Assembly (NCBI RefSeq): GCF_047495875.1
Contig: NC_092497.1
Span: 34,231,375 to 34,295,374, forward strand
Direction of reading: 5' to 3'
DNA: 64,000 bases
DNA from: Pithys albifrons albifrons
Taxonomy: Eukaryota; Chordata; Aves; Passeriformes; Thamnophilidae
In this document: one piece after another, positions 21,111 through 35,072 of the stretch
Layout: each line of letters opens with the position of its first letter
Numbering within the stretch: the first letter of the stretch is position 1
The notes under the pieces: generated by a model
Databases searched by the model: none
Seen by the model: only the letters and a program-made list of their open reading frames with translations
Told to the model about the DNA's origin: nothing
Translations under genes and position numbers: made by a program

Positions 21111-24100
21111 TCTGGGTTTGTTCAACCATGGAAAGGTAAGGTGGAGAAAAATCCTATTTCTGCCTTTCTATACCTAAAGTCAGGGTTCAAAGCCAGAGTT
21201 TGTTGGAAGATGTTGAATGTCACCACAAGAGGACTGGAAACAAAATGTGAACAAAGATATATTTTCAAACATGTAACTTGGAATGTAAGTTGCATAACAG
21301 CACTGCAGCTGCTAGGCTGTTGTCCTAGAAGCTTCTTGAATTCAGCAGTCATCAGAAGAGTCTACTGAAGTTACTCTCAGTGCTTGGTGGCAGCAGATAC
21401 ATCAAGGGTAAAAGGTGACAAACTATGTAGTCTGTGGATGGGAAACAGTGGTTCCTAGGTGCACATTACATTTTAGTTATGTTCTGGAGTTATTTTTCCA
21501 GTAATAGCTTTGCAGCTAAGTGTCTCACAAATTTGTTTGTATAACTATGACTGATTGTATCACAATTGAAGAAATTGAATTACAGCAACCAACAGGTTTC
21601 ACAAAATTCAAACTCTGCCTCCGACTCTTTAGCATCCTAGCAGTTGAGATAACAATTTATATCAGCTACAAGATGTCAAGTTGTTTGTTTTCTGTGACCT
21701 ACTTCATTTCAATTTGAATATTTTGTTGTTTTGCACAGCTATGCACAACGAGGCTATCCATCATTTCTTGGGCAGGACTCTTGATTTGTCTTTATGAATA
21801 GGACTAGGGCACCACTGGCAGCTCTGGTGGAGGACGCATCCCTAAGGATCCTGAGGTAGGGTTTTGTCTTTAGGCTCCAGCTGTCTCCTTCCTAGAGAGA
21901 AGCACAAGGATCCTTAGTGTCAGTTAACCACGAGGTTGTTCTGCTCCAATCATGGCTGCAAGGGTGATAGGAAAATGGTGTGCACAAGGAGGAAGAACAA
22001 AGTCTCTGGGTTATCATGTGTAACAGGTCCCCTTTGGATGTTTCTGCTGTCTATAGCAGAGACAGTGGTTGATGTGGAGCACAATGGGGTATAAAGTGAA
22101 AGGCCACAAAACTATGAGAGGCCTCAAGCTCTGGGACATACTGTCCCTAGTAATCTCAATATAAATGGCCTCATTCAGCCCTGAGCTGTGATGGGCTCAC
22201 TACTCCACAGTCAGCTTCCACAAACAACTTTATGATCTGGATAATGAATGCTAACCACAGACAAGGTCACAGTTCCCAGATATCTTCTCCAGTGCAGTGC
22301 ATGAGGATTTGCAGACAGGGATTTCTGTGAAAGCAGTAGATGTCACAGGAGATTATGAGGTGGTGACCTCCCTCTGCCAGAGCTCCCTAGAAGTTGGAGA
22401 AGAGGGGTTGCAGAGGAGGATTGTGTAGAAAGATGGTTTCAGGCTAGTTGGGGCGATCAAAGTTCAAAGACCTCAGGCAAACCCTTCCATGGGGATGCAA
22501 TAGTCATCAGAATTATTTATTTGTTTGTTTGTTTTGTTTGAAGGAGGGATGAATGGAACACTAAGAGGGGTTTTGGAAGACTTTCTAGTCTCAATTGAAT
22601 CTATGTGTCATTCTCAGTGTTTGCTTGGAAGAAGTACTGTAAGCAGTCTAGTAAACTAAATGTTTCATTAGTTCCCTACCATCTTTCTCATTTTCTTCCA
22701 ATAGGCAATTTAAACACCTTCATTTGTGCAGGTTTTGTAGATATTGTACATTTACACTCAGTTGAAGCATACTTTGGGAAAAAAACTGTATTGAATTCTG
22801 AAGTGCAGTTTACAAAGCCTTTTCACTTCATATAAACATACAGTAGAATTTTTTTATGACTAAATAATCCCTCTTGAAGAGTGTACTGATATGACAAATT
22901 TTTCAGGGTAAACCACTAAGTAGACTGGGGTTTTTTCTCAATAATCAGCAGTATTTGAAGAATTGATCAAGGTATGAAGATAGAAAAATGCAAGCAAAGT
23001 TTTTATGCTTTAGTGAAAATACAAATTCAGTATTTTCTGTCAACCTCAACCTCACTATACCATTTTCAATGGAAAGAATGAGTGATATCTCTCTGAAAAG
23101 CTTAAGAATTATTTCTTCATTATTTATACTGGGAGTTGTGCACATCAGTTGCTGTTCATAGGGCAGTTTGGGGTTTTTTTTTCTGGTTTTGCACATCCAT
23201 CACCTGAAGTAGTTTTATTTTAAGCCTACTATGTCTTAATAAACCAGTGCTGTGGAAGAGTCGCTCAACTCCAAATGAGTTTAATATAGTCACATGTACG
23301 CTTATATATCTGCTTGTAGATTGGATCTCATTTCACTTATTAGAATGATTTTGGGTACAGTTTGAAAAAGGGTATAAAGTGTAGGAGATTGCAAGTATAG
23401 CTATTACTCTTGTCTTATAAGGATAAGAGAAATAAAATCTATGCCGCCCAAAAGCATGGTTGCACATCAGAGAGACCAAGAAGTCTTCTGAACTCACCAA
23501 CCTGCTAATAGCTCTGTACTGAGACACTGAAACTCAAACTTTCTGATTCAAGATGGTTTCAAATGCTCTGGAAGAATTATCTTCTCTCCCTCTTCTTTCA
23601 TTTTCCCAGGAATTGGCCGAAGACAGCTTTCTCTTTCTTCTCTTCTTGAAACAGCAGCTAGTCACTAACCAAAAGCAACATATTTACTCAGTTAGTTCTT
23701 CTGAAGGATCTTGGAGGATCCTTTCTGAAATACTGGAGTAGCGACACCTGCATTTTTGCAAAAGCTTGAAGATCTAGTCAGACAATCCCACTTCTGAAGA
23801 ATGGAATTTCAATCACCTGTTGAGGTTATGCAGCTATATCCATCTAGATGATATAAAAATTATTCACCAGTTATTCACAGAGCCTTGGGCATCAATGATG
23901 CTTTGAGCTTTGTTGTTTCTTCCCTTTAGCATACAAAAAGGGTTTGTGAAGATTGGGAATGTTTTAATTAGAAATAATTGAGACAAATACAGGTATCTAC
24001 AGCCTACTGGAGGTCAGATCATATTACTTCAGAATGGCTTTGAATTATTTAAAAATAACAGAAATTAGTCTCATTTTTGTTTTTAAATTTTTTTCTTAAC

Positions 24101-26671
24101 AGAAGGTGTAAACAAAACCTCATTGCATTGAATTAGCATGATTTAATCATGAATATTTGAATGAAAAGAGAGTAAAGTAGGTAGCATTCAGATGTATTTC
24201 TTTGAGTTGCGAGCCAGTACTTCAGTGTAGTGTTAGATGGACTGTATAGGTTTTTGTGATGGAATGTAAAAAATAGGGTTCATCTCTTTCATGTAATCAC
24301 TAAGAACCCACAGTTATTTCTCAGGGAAATAAACTGTTTGGAACATTACCTATATATTTGGAGTGAGTATTTCTCAGCTTTGAGTGACCTGTATTTCACT
24401 GGTAAGAAAGTTTACATAAACATCTGCATGTTCCAGCCTACATCTAATGATTTCTTGTGACAGAGTACATCAATAGTTTGTTCTTTGTTCAGGGTGTTAG
24501 TAAGGTTTTTTTGAAGGTTCATAGGGAAAGATAATAAATGTAACTTTCTCTCTCCAAGGCCATGCAGACTAAAGATTTCAATTATTTATGATCTCTGGCT
24601 AAATAAAAATGAAGTTTCTAATATAGTTATCTTAGAATTTTTTTAAACATAAAATTACATGCATACTTACGATGCCTTGATTAAATTTTTTATCATGATG
24701 CAAGAGCACTACTACTACTGTTTTTAATATTTGCAGCAATCATGCAAAAAAACAGGTGATTGTACAAGCTGCCATGTATAACCCTACGCTGTATCTGCAC
24801 ATAAGCAAGAAGAAAATAGTTTAAACCAAATGAGCCTAACCTAAACTCTAATTTTGTACTAATTTTGTAATTGCTACAAGCAACTGCTGCTAAACAAAAA
24901 AGAATTAAGATAAAACCTTATCACCCTCTTCTGAATGACCTTTTTGTTAGGAAATGGTTATGCCACGCCGGTAAATTTGTTGGTAACCTGATATTGAATA
25001 TTTGTCTCTTTGTTTCACCTCCAAGTCCTGAGTCCTGACTTCACTGAGGCACACCATACAGACAGCATAGAGACCTAGTTTGTTAGAAAACCTGCTTGTT
25101 TACATTTGCAGCCTTGTCTGGTTTTGACTCTCATGGTAGCATATCATCTTTTTTCTAAATTATAGTCCTTGCAGTTTTCCTGACTGGAACCTCATAATGC
25201 AAAACAGAAATTTGGGGAAATTAGGCCTATAATTCTGCCTCTATCTTTTTTTAGACTCTGGGTTACTTCTACCTGTGGTGGAAATATTTTGCTGTGGTGC
25301 TAGGCTATGAAGCTATAAAATGAATTATATTGTAGAAAAATGAATGGTGATTTTAAATTAACTCCATGGGCAGTTTCAGGACTAATACAAAAGAAGTATT
25401 TTGTTTTGTTTTGTTTTGTTTTAATAGACAATGCAGTACATAACATGATATATTGATTCCTTTTCTTTGTGTCTGTGTACATGATACAAACTGTATTAAT
25501 TATTCAAAAAATATTATCAAGAATGCATTTCTTAAAAGTAGATATAACAACACAATAAAACAAACATCAAAATGCATGGTAGTGCCTATGTTTTACACTT
25601 ATTTGAATTATTTTCATTACTTTATACACTTTAAAAGATTTTTCTCTAAATTAAGCATACTCCATCACTTGCTATGATCAATTGCTGAAGTATAAGGAGC
25701 ACAGATTAAAATTAAAATAGTAAGCCTGCAAGAGAAGATTAGAAGGATGATGCTGAATGAAATATGATACCTGGATAAACACCATTGCATACATTCTTCA
25801 TATAGTAAATCTATATTGCACATTCTAATTTAATTTAGTTACATGATAATCTATCATATCCAGTTTTTAAGCTGCAGAATAGGAAACATTACCCAAGCTG
25901 CAAAATAGATCTTTACAAAATAGATCCCACTTTCACTTCTTATTGTGAGATTGATTATTTTTCTTCATTGTATGTACAATATTTTTGTTACTTATTCAGT
26001 TCTCTGAATTTTCATAAGATAAATTCATGAAGATGTAATTTGTTTTCCTTTGTGCTATTATAATTTCATTTGTTGTTAATATATTACTGTGGAAATGAGA
26101 AAACTACCTTTATTCAGAATGGTATTGTTAGTGATGAATTTCTGTGGTATCTTCAAATATGGCTGGATCTGGCAATATTTCAGATTTTACAGAATTCTGC
26201 TCTAAATTCTGCTGAGATAATCAGAGAAGGTGCCTTGTACAGAGATCACTGCACTCTAAGGTCACACTCAAATGGTATTAATTTTTCAGTCCCTATGTCT
26301 AGATTAGACAGGGATTCATTAGATGTAGTCTTATTTTGTATAATTTATGTGATCTATATTTGTGTATTTATATGTCAATTATTTATGATTAACTGAAAAG
26401 AATTGAGCTACTAATGAAAAATTTCTCTCCCACAAGTCTATTGTGTGTTATTTTACAGGAAACATACACAAGGAAACTATCATATTTTCTAGTGCAATTC
26501 CAAACTTTGTTATCCTTTTGGTGTATTAAAGTGCATTTAATATTGAATTCACCTCAATTGTGATTGTTGCTTGGGTGTAACTAGCAAACACAAGACAGCT
26601 TACATGTTCCTTTTTGATATGAATCCCTATTTTTAAGAGTAATGCAATTTTTTTTTTTGCTTCACTCTCCA
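21111..26671. other. Anonymous sequence; moderately GC-richer patch at about 21780-22480
   Basis: No gene recognised. 21780-22480 is visibly richer in G and C than its surroundings and might be an old repeat or retrocopy, but no frame there reads as a known protein. A TTTTG pentamer repeat lies at 25398-25422. Short plus and minus open frames elsewhere are low-complexity. Confidence 0.4.
25398..25422. repeat. TTTTG simple repeat
   Basis: About five tandem TTTTG units in an AT-rich context. Confidence 0.8.
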
Positions 26672-27660
26672 TAGAAACACAGAATCATTAAGGTTGGAAA
26701 AGACCTTTAAGGTTATCAAGTCCAACCATTAATCCAGCACCCATCACTGTGTTCATGATAAAACCATGTCCTCAAGTGCCATGACCACAAGGTTTTTAAA
26801 CAGTTAAAGGGATGAGATGATGACTCCACCACTTCTCTGGGCAATCTCTTCAGTACTTTACAACTCTTTCCATGAAAATTTTTTTCCACATATCTAATGT
26901 AAACCATCCCTAGTGTAAGCTGAGGCCATTTACTCTCATCCTGTCTCTTGTTACTTGAGAGAAGACACATAGCCTCATCTCACTACAGTCTCCTTTCATG
27001 TTGTTGTAGAGAGTGGTAAGAGTGCCCCCCTCCCGAACCTCCTTTCCTCCAGGCTAAACACTCCCAGCTCCTTCAGCTGCTCCTCATTAGACTTGTGCTC
27101 CAGCCACTTCATCGGCTCCATTGCTCTTCTCTGGACACACTCCAGTACCTCAAAGTCTTTCTTGTCACAAGGGGCCTGAAACTGGACAGAATTCAAGGTG
27201 TGACCACACTGGTGCTGAGTACAGGGAAATGGTCAGTGCCCTGGTCCTGCTGGACACACTATTTGTGATACAGGCCAAGATGCCCTTGGCCTTCTATGCC
27301 AACTGGGCACACTGCTGGCTCATGCTTAGACACTTCCAACCAGAACCCCCAGGTGCTATTCCACTGGGCAGCTTTCCAGCCACTTGTCTCCCAGCCTGTA
27401 GCAGTGCATTGGGTTTTTGTGATGCAGGACAGGACCTGGCACTTCACCTTACAGAAATTCATACAATTGGCCTCCTCCCATTGATCCAGCCTGTACAGAT
27501 CCCTTTGTACAACCCTTCCTACCCTCCACCAGATCAACAATCACACTGAATTTGGTGTCATCTGCAAACTTGCCTAGGGTGCATTTTATCCCCTTGTTCA
27601 GGTCATTGATAAGGATGTTATACAAAGCTAACCCCAATACTGAGCTCTGAGGAACATCAA
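26672..27660 (-). mobile_element. 5'-truncated CR1 LINE with reverse-transcriptase remnants
   Basis: The plus strand opens with a reversed CR1 tail (CACAGAATCATTAAGGTTGG, then AAAAGACC, then AAGTCCAACC). Upstream on the minus strand lie the CR1 3' untranslated part and the reverse transcriptase C-terminal region in broken frames. 27637-27449 includes KFADDTKF, the catalytic aspartates of the polymerase. 27540-27259 and 27196-26996 carry the following domain, with ECVQRRAMEPMKWLEH and ERRFGRGA phrases typical of CR1. Multiple frame breaks make it inactive. The 5' end is truncated near 27660, about where the GDP-like VPQG box would be. Confidence 0.85.
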
Positions 27661-28365
27661 CCTGGAGAATATTTTATGAACCTAGTTCAATTATAGTGCT
27701 ATTGATCTCAACTGGCAAGGTTTGCAAGTCTTTGGTTATTCATGCACTTAATTTTTAAAGGTACATGCTTCTGCTCAAGTCAGTTGGCTAATTGCACACT
27801 GTTCTGGAGACTGGCAATGATTCCAGTTCACTGGGTTGCATATAGCATAGGAAGATACAGTTGACTTCTTTGTTATCACCTTATAGAGCATCATGATACA
27901 TTGTTGGACAAAACTCATTTTTGTTTAGGTAAAACTCATTTTACCTAAACACCCACAATGTGAGAATTTGACATCCATTGACAGTTGCCTTCTGTCTTTA
28001 TTATAAGAACACAAATCTCTGCAAATCCATAAATTTCCATTGTACTGGACATTTGCTTTTGTGTGGAATGGTATATCTTGTTGAATGAGTTGTCTTTTCA
28101 GGTTATGTGCACTTTGTCACAAATTCAAAATTTGCATTTTTTTTTTTTTTTTTGCTGTAAGCCCTGTAAAAAATCAGGCATTCCTGCTTGTCTACTCTGT
28201 AACATGAGATTCATAAAGCCTATTTTTGTCTATGGTATGACTTCATATTTTATTTGCAATCAAAATGTACTTATTTCTTCAGATCATAATTTTTTTCTGT
28301 GAGACTTACCTTTTTTTGGCTTTGATTTCAAAATATTAATATTTGAATACTTGTTAGGTTCTGGT
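27661..28365. other. Anonymous AT-rich spacer with a perfect hairpin
   Basis: No gene seen. It contains the inverted repeat at 27923-27950 and a T-run near 28136-28154. Confidence 0.45.
27923..27950. repeat. Perfect 12-bp inverted repeat with 4-base loop
   Basis: GTTTAGGTAAAA, loop CTCA, then TTTTACCTAAAC. The arms are exactly complementary. It is not at the edge of any element I recognise and has no T-run directly after it, so I assign no function. Confidence 0.85.
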
Positions 28366-29195
28366 CCACTCAGCTGGTTTAGGGGAAAGTTGGTTGAATT
28401 GCCCTTGGCAGTGCGAAGAAGTAACAAAATTCTCAGGAGGTTCAATAATAAACTTCACTTGCAAACTTTAGAACATTAAGGTAGAATAAGGTACTTGGTG
28501 AATTTTAAAACAACATCCACAGTAAGGCATTTCACAAGTAACTTACTGAACTTTAAGAAATTAGGAGAAGAAGGAGAGCCAGACTGACAGAGAAGGGTTT
28601 ACAGTCAATACCCTTGTATCCTGCAATGAGATTTGATTGTTGCAACTTCGGTGTTTGTTAGTCGAAGTGGTAGTCTCTGTCTTGGTTTGTCAGGGGTAGG
28701 AGAAGCCCATGAAAACCCACTAGATTAATATTATGCTCAGGCTTGGTGGGAATGCCTAGGTACTTCCCCTGATCTGGAGTTTTACACTGGATTATGTAAT
28801 AGTGTCACAGGACATTTCAGAAGTCTTTGACAGTCTGAGAGTTTACAGCTGCCCCTGACATCAGCGCAGCTGAGTTAATTGTGGCCCATCAGCAGGGTGA
28901 ATACATATTCAGGCAATGTACCAATATCTTGGTACTTACTGGAGGAGAGTTTTCACAGCTGAGTCACTTGTGTAAGGACTTTGGCAAGAAAAAAAGTACT
29001 ACCCGCCTCCCAGGATCTGCTTCTTATTGCCTCTTCCCTTATCTGGCTCAACACCAGCCAGTAGCCTTCAGTGTTGGGTGAGTACCCCTTCTGCACTTGG
29101 GCCATTATTTGAATGTAGTCAGCAGAGCACTGTGCTAATTGTTTGAGCCATTAACAGTAACAGGCCAATGTCTCATGCTACTGAACCAGAATTAG
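28366..29195 (-). mobile_element. Diverged solo LTR, related to 49652-50468
   Basis: Several blocks line up in order with the LTR at 49652-50468: GCTGGTTTAGGGGAAAG at the start, GGCTTGGTGGGAATGCC, CCCCTGATCTGGAGTTTTACA, GTGGCCCATCAGCAG, CACAGCTGAGTCACTTGTGT and CCAGCCAGTAGCCTT. The order and spacing are kept over about 800 bp. The ends are eroded and no target duplication is visible, so boundaries are approximate. Confidence 0.55.
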
Positions 29196-30677
29196 GTTGC
29201 CATATGGATATATGTTGGATAAGATGAGCTGCTGTATTTGAGTATAAAGTGTTTGGTTGCTTCTTCTGCTCATAGAGTGCATGTTATGTTAATATTTTAT
29301 GGCACTTTTTGTTTTCTTTTGATATTTTTCTAGTGTAAATCCTTTTATTGTTATAGTCCTCAGTAGACCTGAACAGAAAATAGTTTCCTTATCCTGCTAG
29401 AAGCCTTGATATTTCCCAAGTCCTTCTACTCCAGAACAAACCTGAGATTCCACCTCTTCCCTTGATGACTCCTAAGAAACCTCATTTCAAAGGGCCTTTT
29501 AGTCAACATTAAATTATTGCATCGTCTTTATCGTGTGTTCCAGTAAGTATGTGCTGGTAAATTTCTGTGGATTATCCTGGTGATGTCTTAGCCTGGCATT
29601 TAATGTTTTGGTTTTTTTAATTATAATTAAAACATGATGAAATACTAGGATAAATTTTCTTTTCATTTAAAAAGATAAGATTCTTACATAGATCACTGAG
29701 CAATTTAACTATCAACCAGAAAAAATCTACCATAAAATATTAAATACTTTTAATGTCTTTTTTTTTTCCATGTGAGACGAATTTGTATTTCAAGAACCGC
29801 TTTCCTTTTAGGGGATCCTTAATAGTTCCAAAAACTAAATTAAATTCTCATTTATTAAATGGAAATTAAGAATTTGCAAATAATAGTAAATCAGTACCTT
29901 AGGGCCCCGTTCAGCTTAAACAGAGCAGAGAGACCAGACCACAGGTGTTTGTGGGTGTAGAGCAGAAACTGTACATGATGCAGGCTGCTTCTTTTTTCTG
30001 CCACTCACATTTTGTGCCCACTCTCATCTTGATCAGCATTTGTTTCCTGTTCAAGAAAGAGCAGAGAAACAAGTCATTCAACATCACCTGAAATGATTTA
30101 AGTCTATACTTTCAGATCAGACAACCATATTTTTCAGCCTCTATGGGGAAACAGCTTTTAAATTAGGGAGTATTTGATTTTTTATTATAATTTTTTTAAA
30201 GTTAACAGCTAGCCCTACCTATTATGTTTTGAAACTGGTGTCTGAGAATCTCTTCCAGATATACATGAAACCTTCTTTTATAGTACTGAGCAAGCAGTTT
30301 CAGTCTCTAAAAATGACATTTTGTTTACATATCTCTACAGCAGATCAATGGGATGCCTTCTGCAACAGTAAAATGGGAAACAAGAATATTATATTCCAGA
30401 AAATGACGGGATTTAGTTCAAAGCCCAGTGATTAATGTTTTAAAAATATGTAATATACCTCATTCACCTTTTCCAGCTTTTGTTTATACACCCGCCTTTA
30501 AGCCCAGTCATTTTAATCTTGCAAATCTTATGGCCACTGAAAAGACAAGAACTTTGCTGCTTCTTCAATGCCAGCTGCTTTTCCCCTATCAGCTGTTTTG
30601 CTCGTATCAGCATTCACAAGGCCAGGCCCTGAGCTGCATAACATCAGATCCACCTTAGAAAGATTTCCAGTTTTACA

Positions 30678-30717
30678 AGTAAAAGAGGAAGCAATGGAGT
30701 AAAAGAGGAAGAAATGT
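30678..30717. repeat. 20-bp tandem duplication, two copies
   Basis: AGTAAAAGAGGAAGCAATGG is followed directly by a near copy with two differences. Confidence 0.8.
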
Positions 30718-31127
30718 ATGGGATAAGAGGAAATGGTGATTACTTGTTTTAGTCTTTTTGCTAAATTAAAGAAGTATAGTAAGCACAGTTTTAAGGGATG
30801 TCTTTTAATGGCATTCTGCTTTTGAAAGCATATTTATTCAATACAGTGAGTGTTTCAGTTCCTTCCATTGTATGATCCTTTGCATTTTGGGGATTTTTTT
30901 CTGTTTCTGCAGGCATCAGTGAAAATCACATGCTTCCTCTCTACCAAGGAAGAAAATTCAATCAGCATTATAAGTATTTTTGGTACCCTGGGTATTGTCA
31001 TTTCCTTTTAGTGGCAAACAACCCCAGTACATTCTTTCTTCCACCCCCCTCCTTACTCCATATTAATAACAGCACTGAAATACTATAGGAATTATTGCAT
31101 TTCTGGAGTTTTAAATTCTTCTAGCTA

Positions 31128-31161
31128 TGCACAATATGCCTTAGTGCACAATATGCCTTAG
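31128..31161. repeat. 17-bp tandem duplication, two identical copies
   Basis: TGCACAATATGCCTTAG occurs twice in direct succession with no differences. Confidence 0.85.
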
Positions 31162-34100
31162 ATTACTATCAGCAGCATGCAATAATTTTCAATCAGGTGC
31201 ATGCTTTACATGTCTGATTATCTAAATGAGTTCTATTCCGAAGACTGTATATGTAATTGTCTAAAAATCTATTTCACTTTCCTTGCCTGAAAATTTCCAT
31301 ATTTTAGTAATATGTGTTTTGATTTGGGGCTTTTGCACTCTCTAACTTTCCTCTTGAGCAGAAGTGGAAAATTATGTTGATGAGGATCAAAGGACACATT
31401 GCTACCACCTCCCTTATTTGTTCATTGTGCCAGCGCAATTCATCAGTCCCTGCTTAAGTTTTGACCTGACTTTTAAATCCTTCTGTAAACAGAAACCCTA
31501 ATAGGTTGTTTACTGCCTCACATAAGTTTTACACAGATATGAAGTCAAAAACATTGGGTGTTGGGTTTTGTATACAATGCAGCTGCATAACAAATCTATT
31601 TAATCAACTTTAAGCTAGATATATTTTCTTCTTTAATTTGCTTTTATTAATTTTGAGTACAAAAGGTGGGCACATGTATATACAGATCTAAAATGCAGTT
31701 TAACTATAGGAAAATTCAGTATTTAAATACAATTCATCCTCTATATATTTTGTCAGTGGTGAAAGTGTTATCACCAAGACTGAGACTGGATAAGCAATGA
31801 AAACCAGATGCTCCTCTCTCTCTCTTAAAATCATCTTAAATTGTGACATGATGAGGATAAACAGCAGTGCTTGTATGGACAAGTAAGCATGTGGCAGATG
31901 TCAACAAGTTATAACATCACTGTCTTAAAAGATCATGGAGACAAATAATTGTTTCAAAGGGAGAAAAGTAGAAAGACAGGTGTATCTACAATAATGTTTT
32001 TATTTCCATATGTCTTGCAGTGATTTTTGTTTCCTTTCAGGTAGGAGTTTTTGGCTTTGAAACTATTTCCTTCCTTCTCTTCTATTCTTTTGTTTTAAAA
32101 ACCCCCAAAAGATCCTTCACTGAAATCCATGTGAATTTGCACTATTACAGACAAATATTTCTTCACTGTGTTTCTGCAATGCACAGCATTTTATCTTCCT
32201 GTGGTCTTTTTGAAGAGGACCTTAGGCCACTAAACAAACCTGAAGATGATCAATGCAGGGGTTTTTTTTCCTCAGAAGAGTGAAGAAATTCCACTTGTAG
32301 TCCAGTGTTAGAAAGCATGTACAAAGAGATAGATTCTTACCCTGTGTCCATGAGTGAGCTACCTGAGTTGGTAGGAAGTATGAACATGCAGGCACAGTTT
32401 TCTGTCAGATGTTAAAAAAATGAGAATTCTGTAAACCTTTATTTATTGGTAGGAAGGATGCTAGTCACAGGTAAATGCTACATACACATACACACCCCCT
32501 CCACACACACACACCCTCCCTGCCACACCCCCTACCCCTGGAAAGGAGCATTTGGAACCTTCCTTATTCCAGTTCTGTACTTGGGGAGTGAGGGGGAGAG
32601 ATCTCTGTCTCAAAACACTGGAGGTCGTGGGGAAGAGGGAAGGTGACTAAGGCCACTCTTGCTGTGCATACTGAGGAGTGCCAGAAACCTGAAGACTTGA
32701 ATTCTGTAAGTTTTGAAGGCTGGAGTAGGCAGGCATCCAGATGCAGTTTGGCATGCGAGGTGGGAAGGTTTTTTTCGAACACTGACATAGTACAAATGCA
32801 TGAAAACTACAACTCAGCAGGATATTGTGATGGACATTGTACAAACATAATATATGAATGAGTCTAAAATTATTGCAGTGAAATCACCAAGAAAGAAACA
32901 GAGACATCAATGGAGAAATCAGGAGTTTGTATAATCCATACCCCAGAGCAGCACAGCTGAAACCCTGCTGCTTTCCCTACTTGTTTAAAGAGCTGACAGT
33001 TTCTGGTTCTCCAGGGAAGCTGTACATGGTTACTGTGAAACTTGGAACTGGCTACAGAACTGATTCACTTGAAAGTACCACTGTAAGGGTTTGACTCAAA
33101 GCAAGGATATGTAATGATGATCATGATGAATTCATTAAAATATTTTGTTTAGTATTTTATTTGTCCTATTGTGCTCTCTTTCTATATTTCAAATCCGCAG
33201 AGTAACACCTTCTTTTCAAGTTCATAATCTTGACGGCCTTGTCAATTTGTCCTGTTACCTATAAAGATCCCTGACAAGCTATTTGACTAACTTCTTTTCA
33301 GGATATAGATTTTTGATAGGCAACCAACTTTTGTTGTAACTATGGTGTATGCAGAGAGTGTATAAAAAAATGTTCTCAGAAGAGTTTGGCATTTGAACTT
33401 GTTTAATCTCTATGCCTGCAGTCTTGCCTAGAGAAAGCTCTTTTCTTTGAATCTTGTCAAACTTCCTTTAATGTTGTTGTTTACAGGAGTTAAGCATCAT
33501 GTGACTACTCTTTTTTGATAAGAAAGCACAGGGTCTTTTCTACTGTCATCTTTCAAAAGTAACTATTTTTTAAGTACGTGAGCAAGTTACAGAAGTGCTT
33601 GATGGCAGAAGAAAGACTCAAGCCTCACAGAGGATATAACCTGGAAGTATACAAAATAGTGGCATGTTTCACCTGCTGGAAGATAGAAGTATTATTGTGT
33701 GTCTCTATGAATTTGTAGCAATGACTTTGAAAAGTAAATACAGTGATGGAGTATAGAGGTGTTATCCCTAAGTGCCATTGTGCTACCTGATTAGAACAGT
33801 CAATGTGTATTGAATATCTGAATAGCAGCTTATCAAACAAATAGAAATCAAGATTTCATGCTCACTTCTTTGGTGTGTGCGGAATATGTAGAACAAGATT
33901 TAAAATAAAACTTAAGTGAAGGATACTTAAAGAAGTGTACCCAAATTACAATTACTTTTTTACATTCATAAGTAGTTAAAGTCTTGATTTCCAGTAATCA
34001 TTTCTTTGAGATCAAACGTAGGCTAGAAAATGTTTTCTGTCATCTAAAGAAAACTGTGTAAAATGTCCATATTCATAGAACTGATATCTCCTTAAAAGGC

Positions 34101-34258
34101 CATTGGAGTCTTTTTGAAGTTACAAAAACCTGTAGCCAGTAGTCTGTAAGCAAAACCCATCTATTGTCTCCCCTTAAAGTTTGCCAATATTTCTTTATAT
34201 CTGTTGAGTTGTTCAGATCTCATACATGCTTATAACAAATCAGAGGTGGAATGATTAC

Positions 34259-34762
34259 AGGCAGGGGTCACCAGTACTGAGGCTATGCTGATGAGAATAC
34301 AGCTGCGCTGGGCAGGGCACGTCTCCAGGATGGAGGATCACCGCCTCCTGAAGATTGTGCTCTGTGGTGAACTCACCACTGGCTGCCACAAGACAGGAAC
34401 CCCAAAAAAGAGATACAAGGACTCCCTGAAAGAACACCTTAGCCTTGGCCATATTGGCCGTCACCAATAGTCCACTCTGACCTCCAATTGGGATTAATGG
34501 AGACACACCATTCACAATGCTGCTGCTTCCTTTGAGAACACATGCAGAGTCAGTCTTGAGGAGAAAACACAACACAGAAGAAACCGCTCCTCAGCAATTT
34601 TGCCTAAGGAATCATTCTGCTATGCATTTTCAACCGGACTTGACTATCCCGCATCGGCCTTTTTAGCCACCAGCACGCTTGCAGCAAGCGTGGGTAGTGC
34701 CATTCCCAAATCTTCATTCTTGAAACCTAGCCATGATGATGATGATGATGATGATGATGATG
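34259..34762 (+). mobile_element. 5'-truncated RTE LINE copy (AviRTE-like) with (ATG)10 tail
   Basis: The plus strand encodes the same C-terminal RTE region as 11948-11661, with LRWAGHVSRMEDHRL and KKRYKDSLK phrases. It continues through a segment that the first copy lacks (about 34465-34650) and ends CCTAGCC followed by ten ATG units at 34733-34762. Only the last roughly 500 bp of the element is present, as expected from incomplete reverse transcription. Stop codons interrupt the frame. Confidence 0.85.
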
Positions 34763-35072
34763 TATACTACATAGAAACAACGGAGCGTAAAACTGTCATA
34801 GCCCACCCGTATCAAATTCAAATATAGGATGTAGCTATGCCTTAAACATATCTTCAAACATAAAAAGCAAGGAAGTCCTTGGAATCTCAGCATTGTCCCC
34901 AAAAAGTATTATCAGTGAGTTAAAATCTGTGAATCTCTGCAACAGCTTATACAGACTCATCAGGGTTAGCCAGATACAAGAAACAAAATAAGGCAAACTC
35001 ACAGTATTTTCCTGCTTCTAGCATTTTCTCTCCATTTGTCATGGCTCTAGTTAAATAACAAAATACCGTACT

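Larger units (their letters stand above)
29196..34258. other. Anonymous AT-rich sequence
   Basis: No gene or confident repeat. It holds two short two-copy tandem duplications (30678-30717, 31128-31161) and a CA/CCC-rich run at about 32470-32540. Overlapping open frames on both strands near 32446-32861 are not credible genes. Confidence 0.45.

Noticed and set aside
32446..32861. Cluster of short frames on both strands
   Set aside because: Driven by a CA/CCC-rich low-complexity run, with no domain or splice support.
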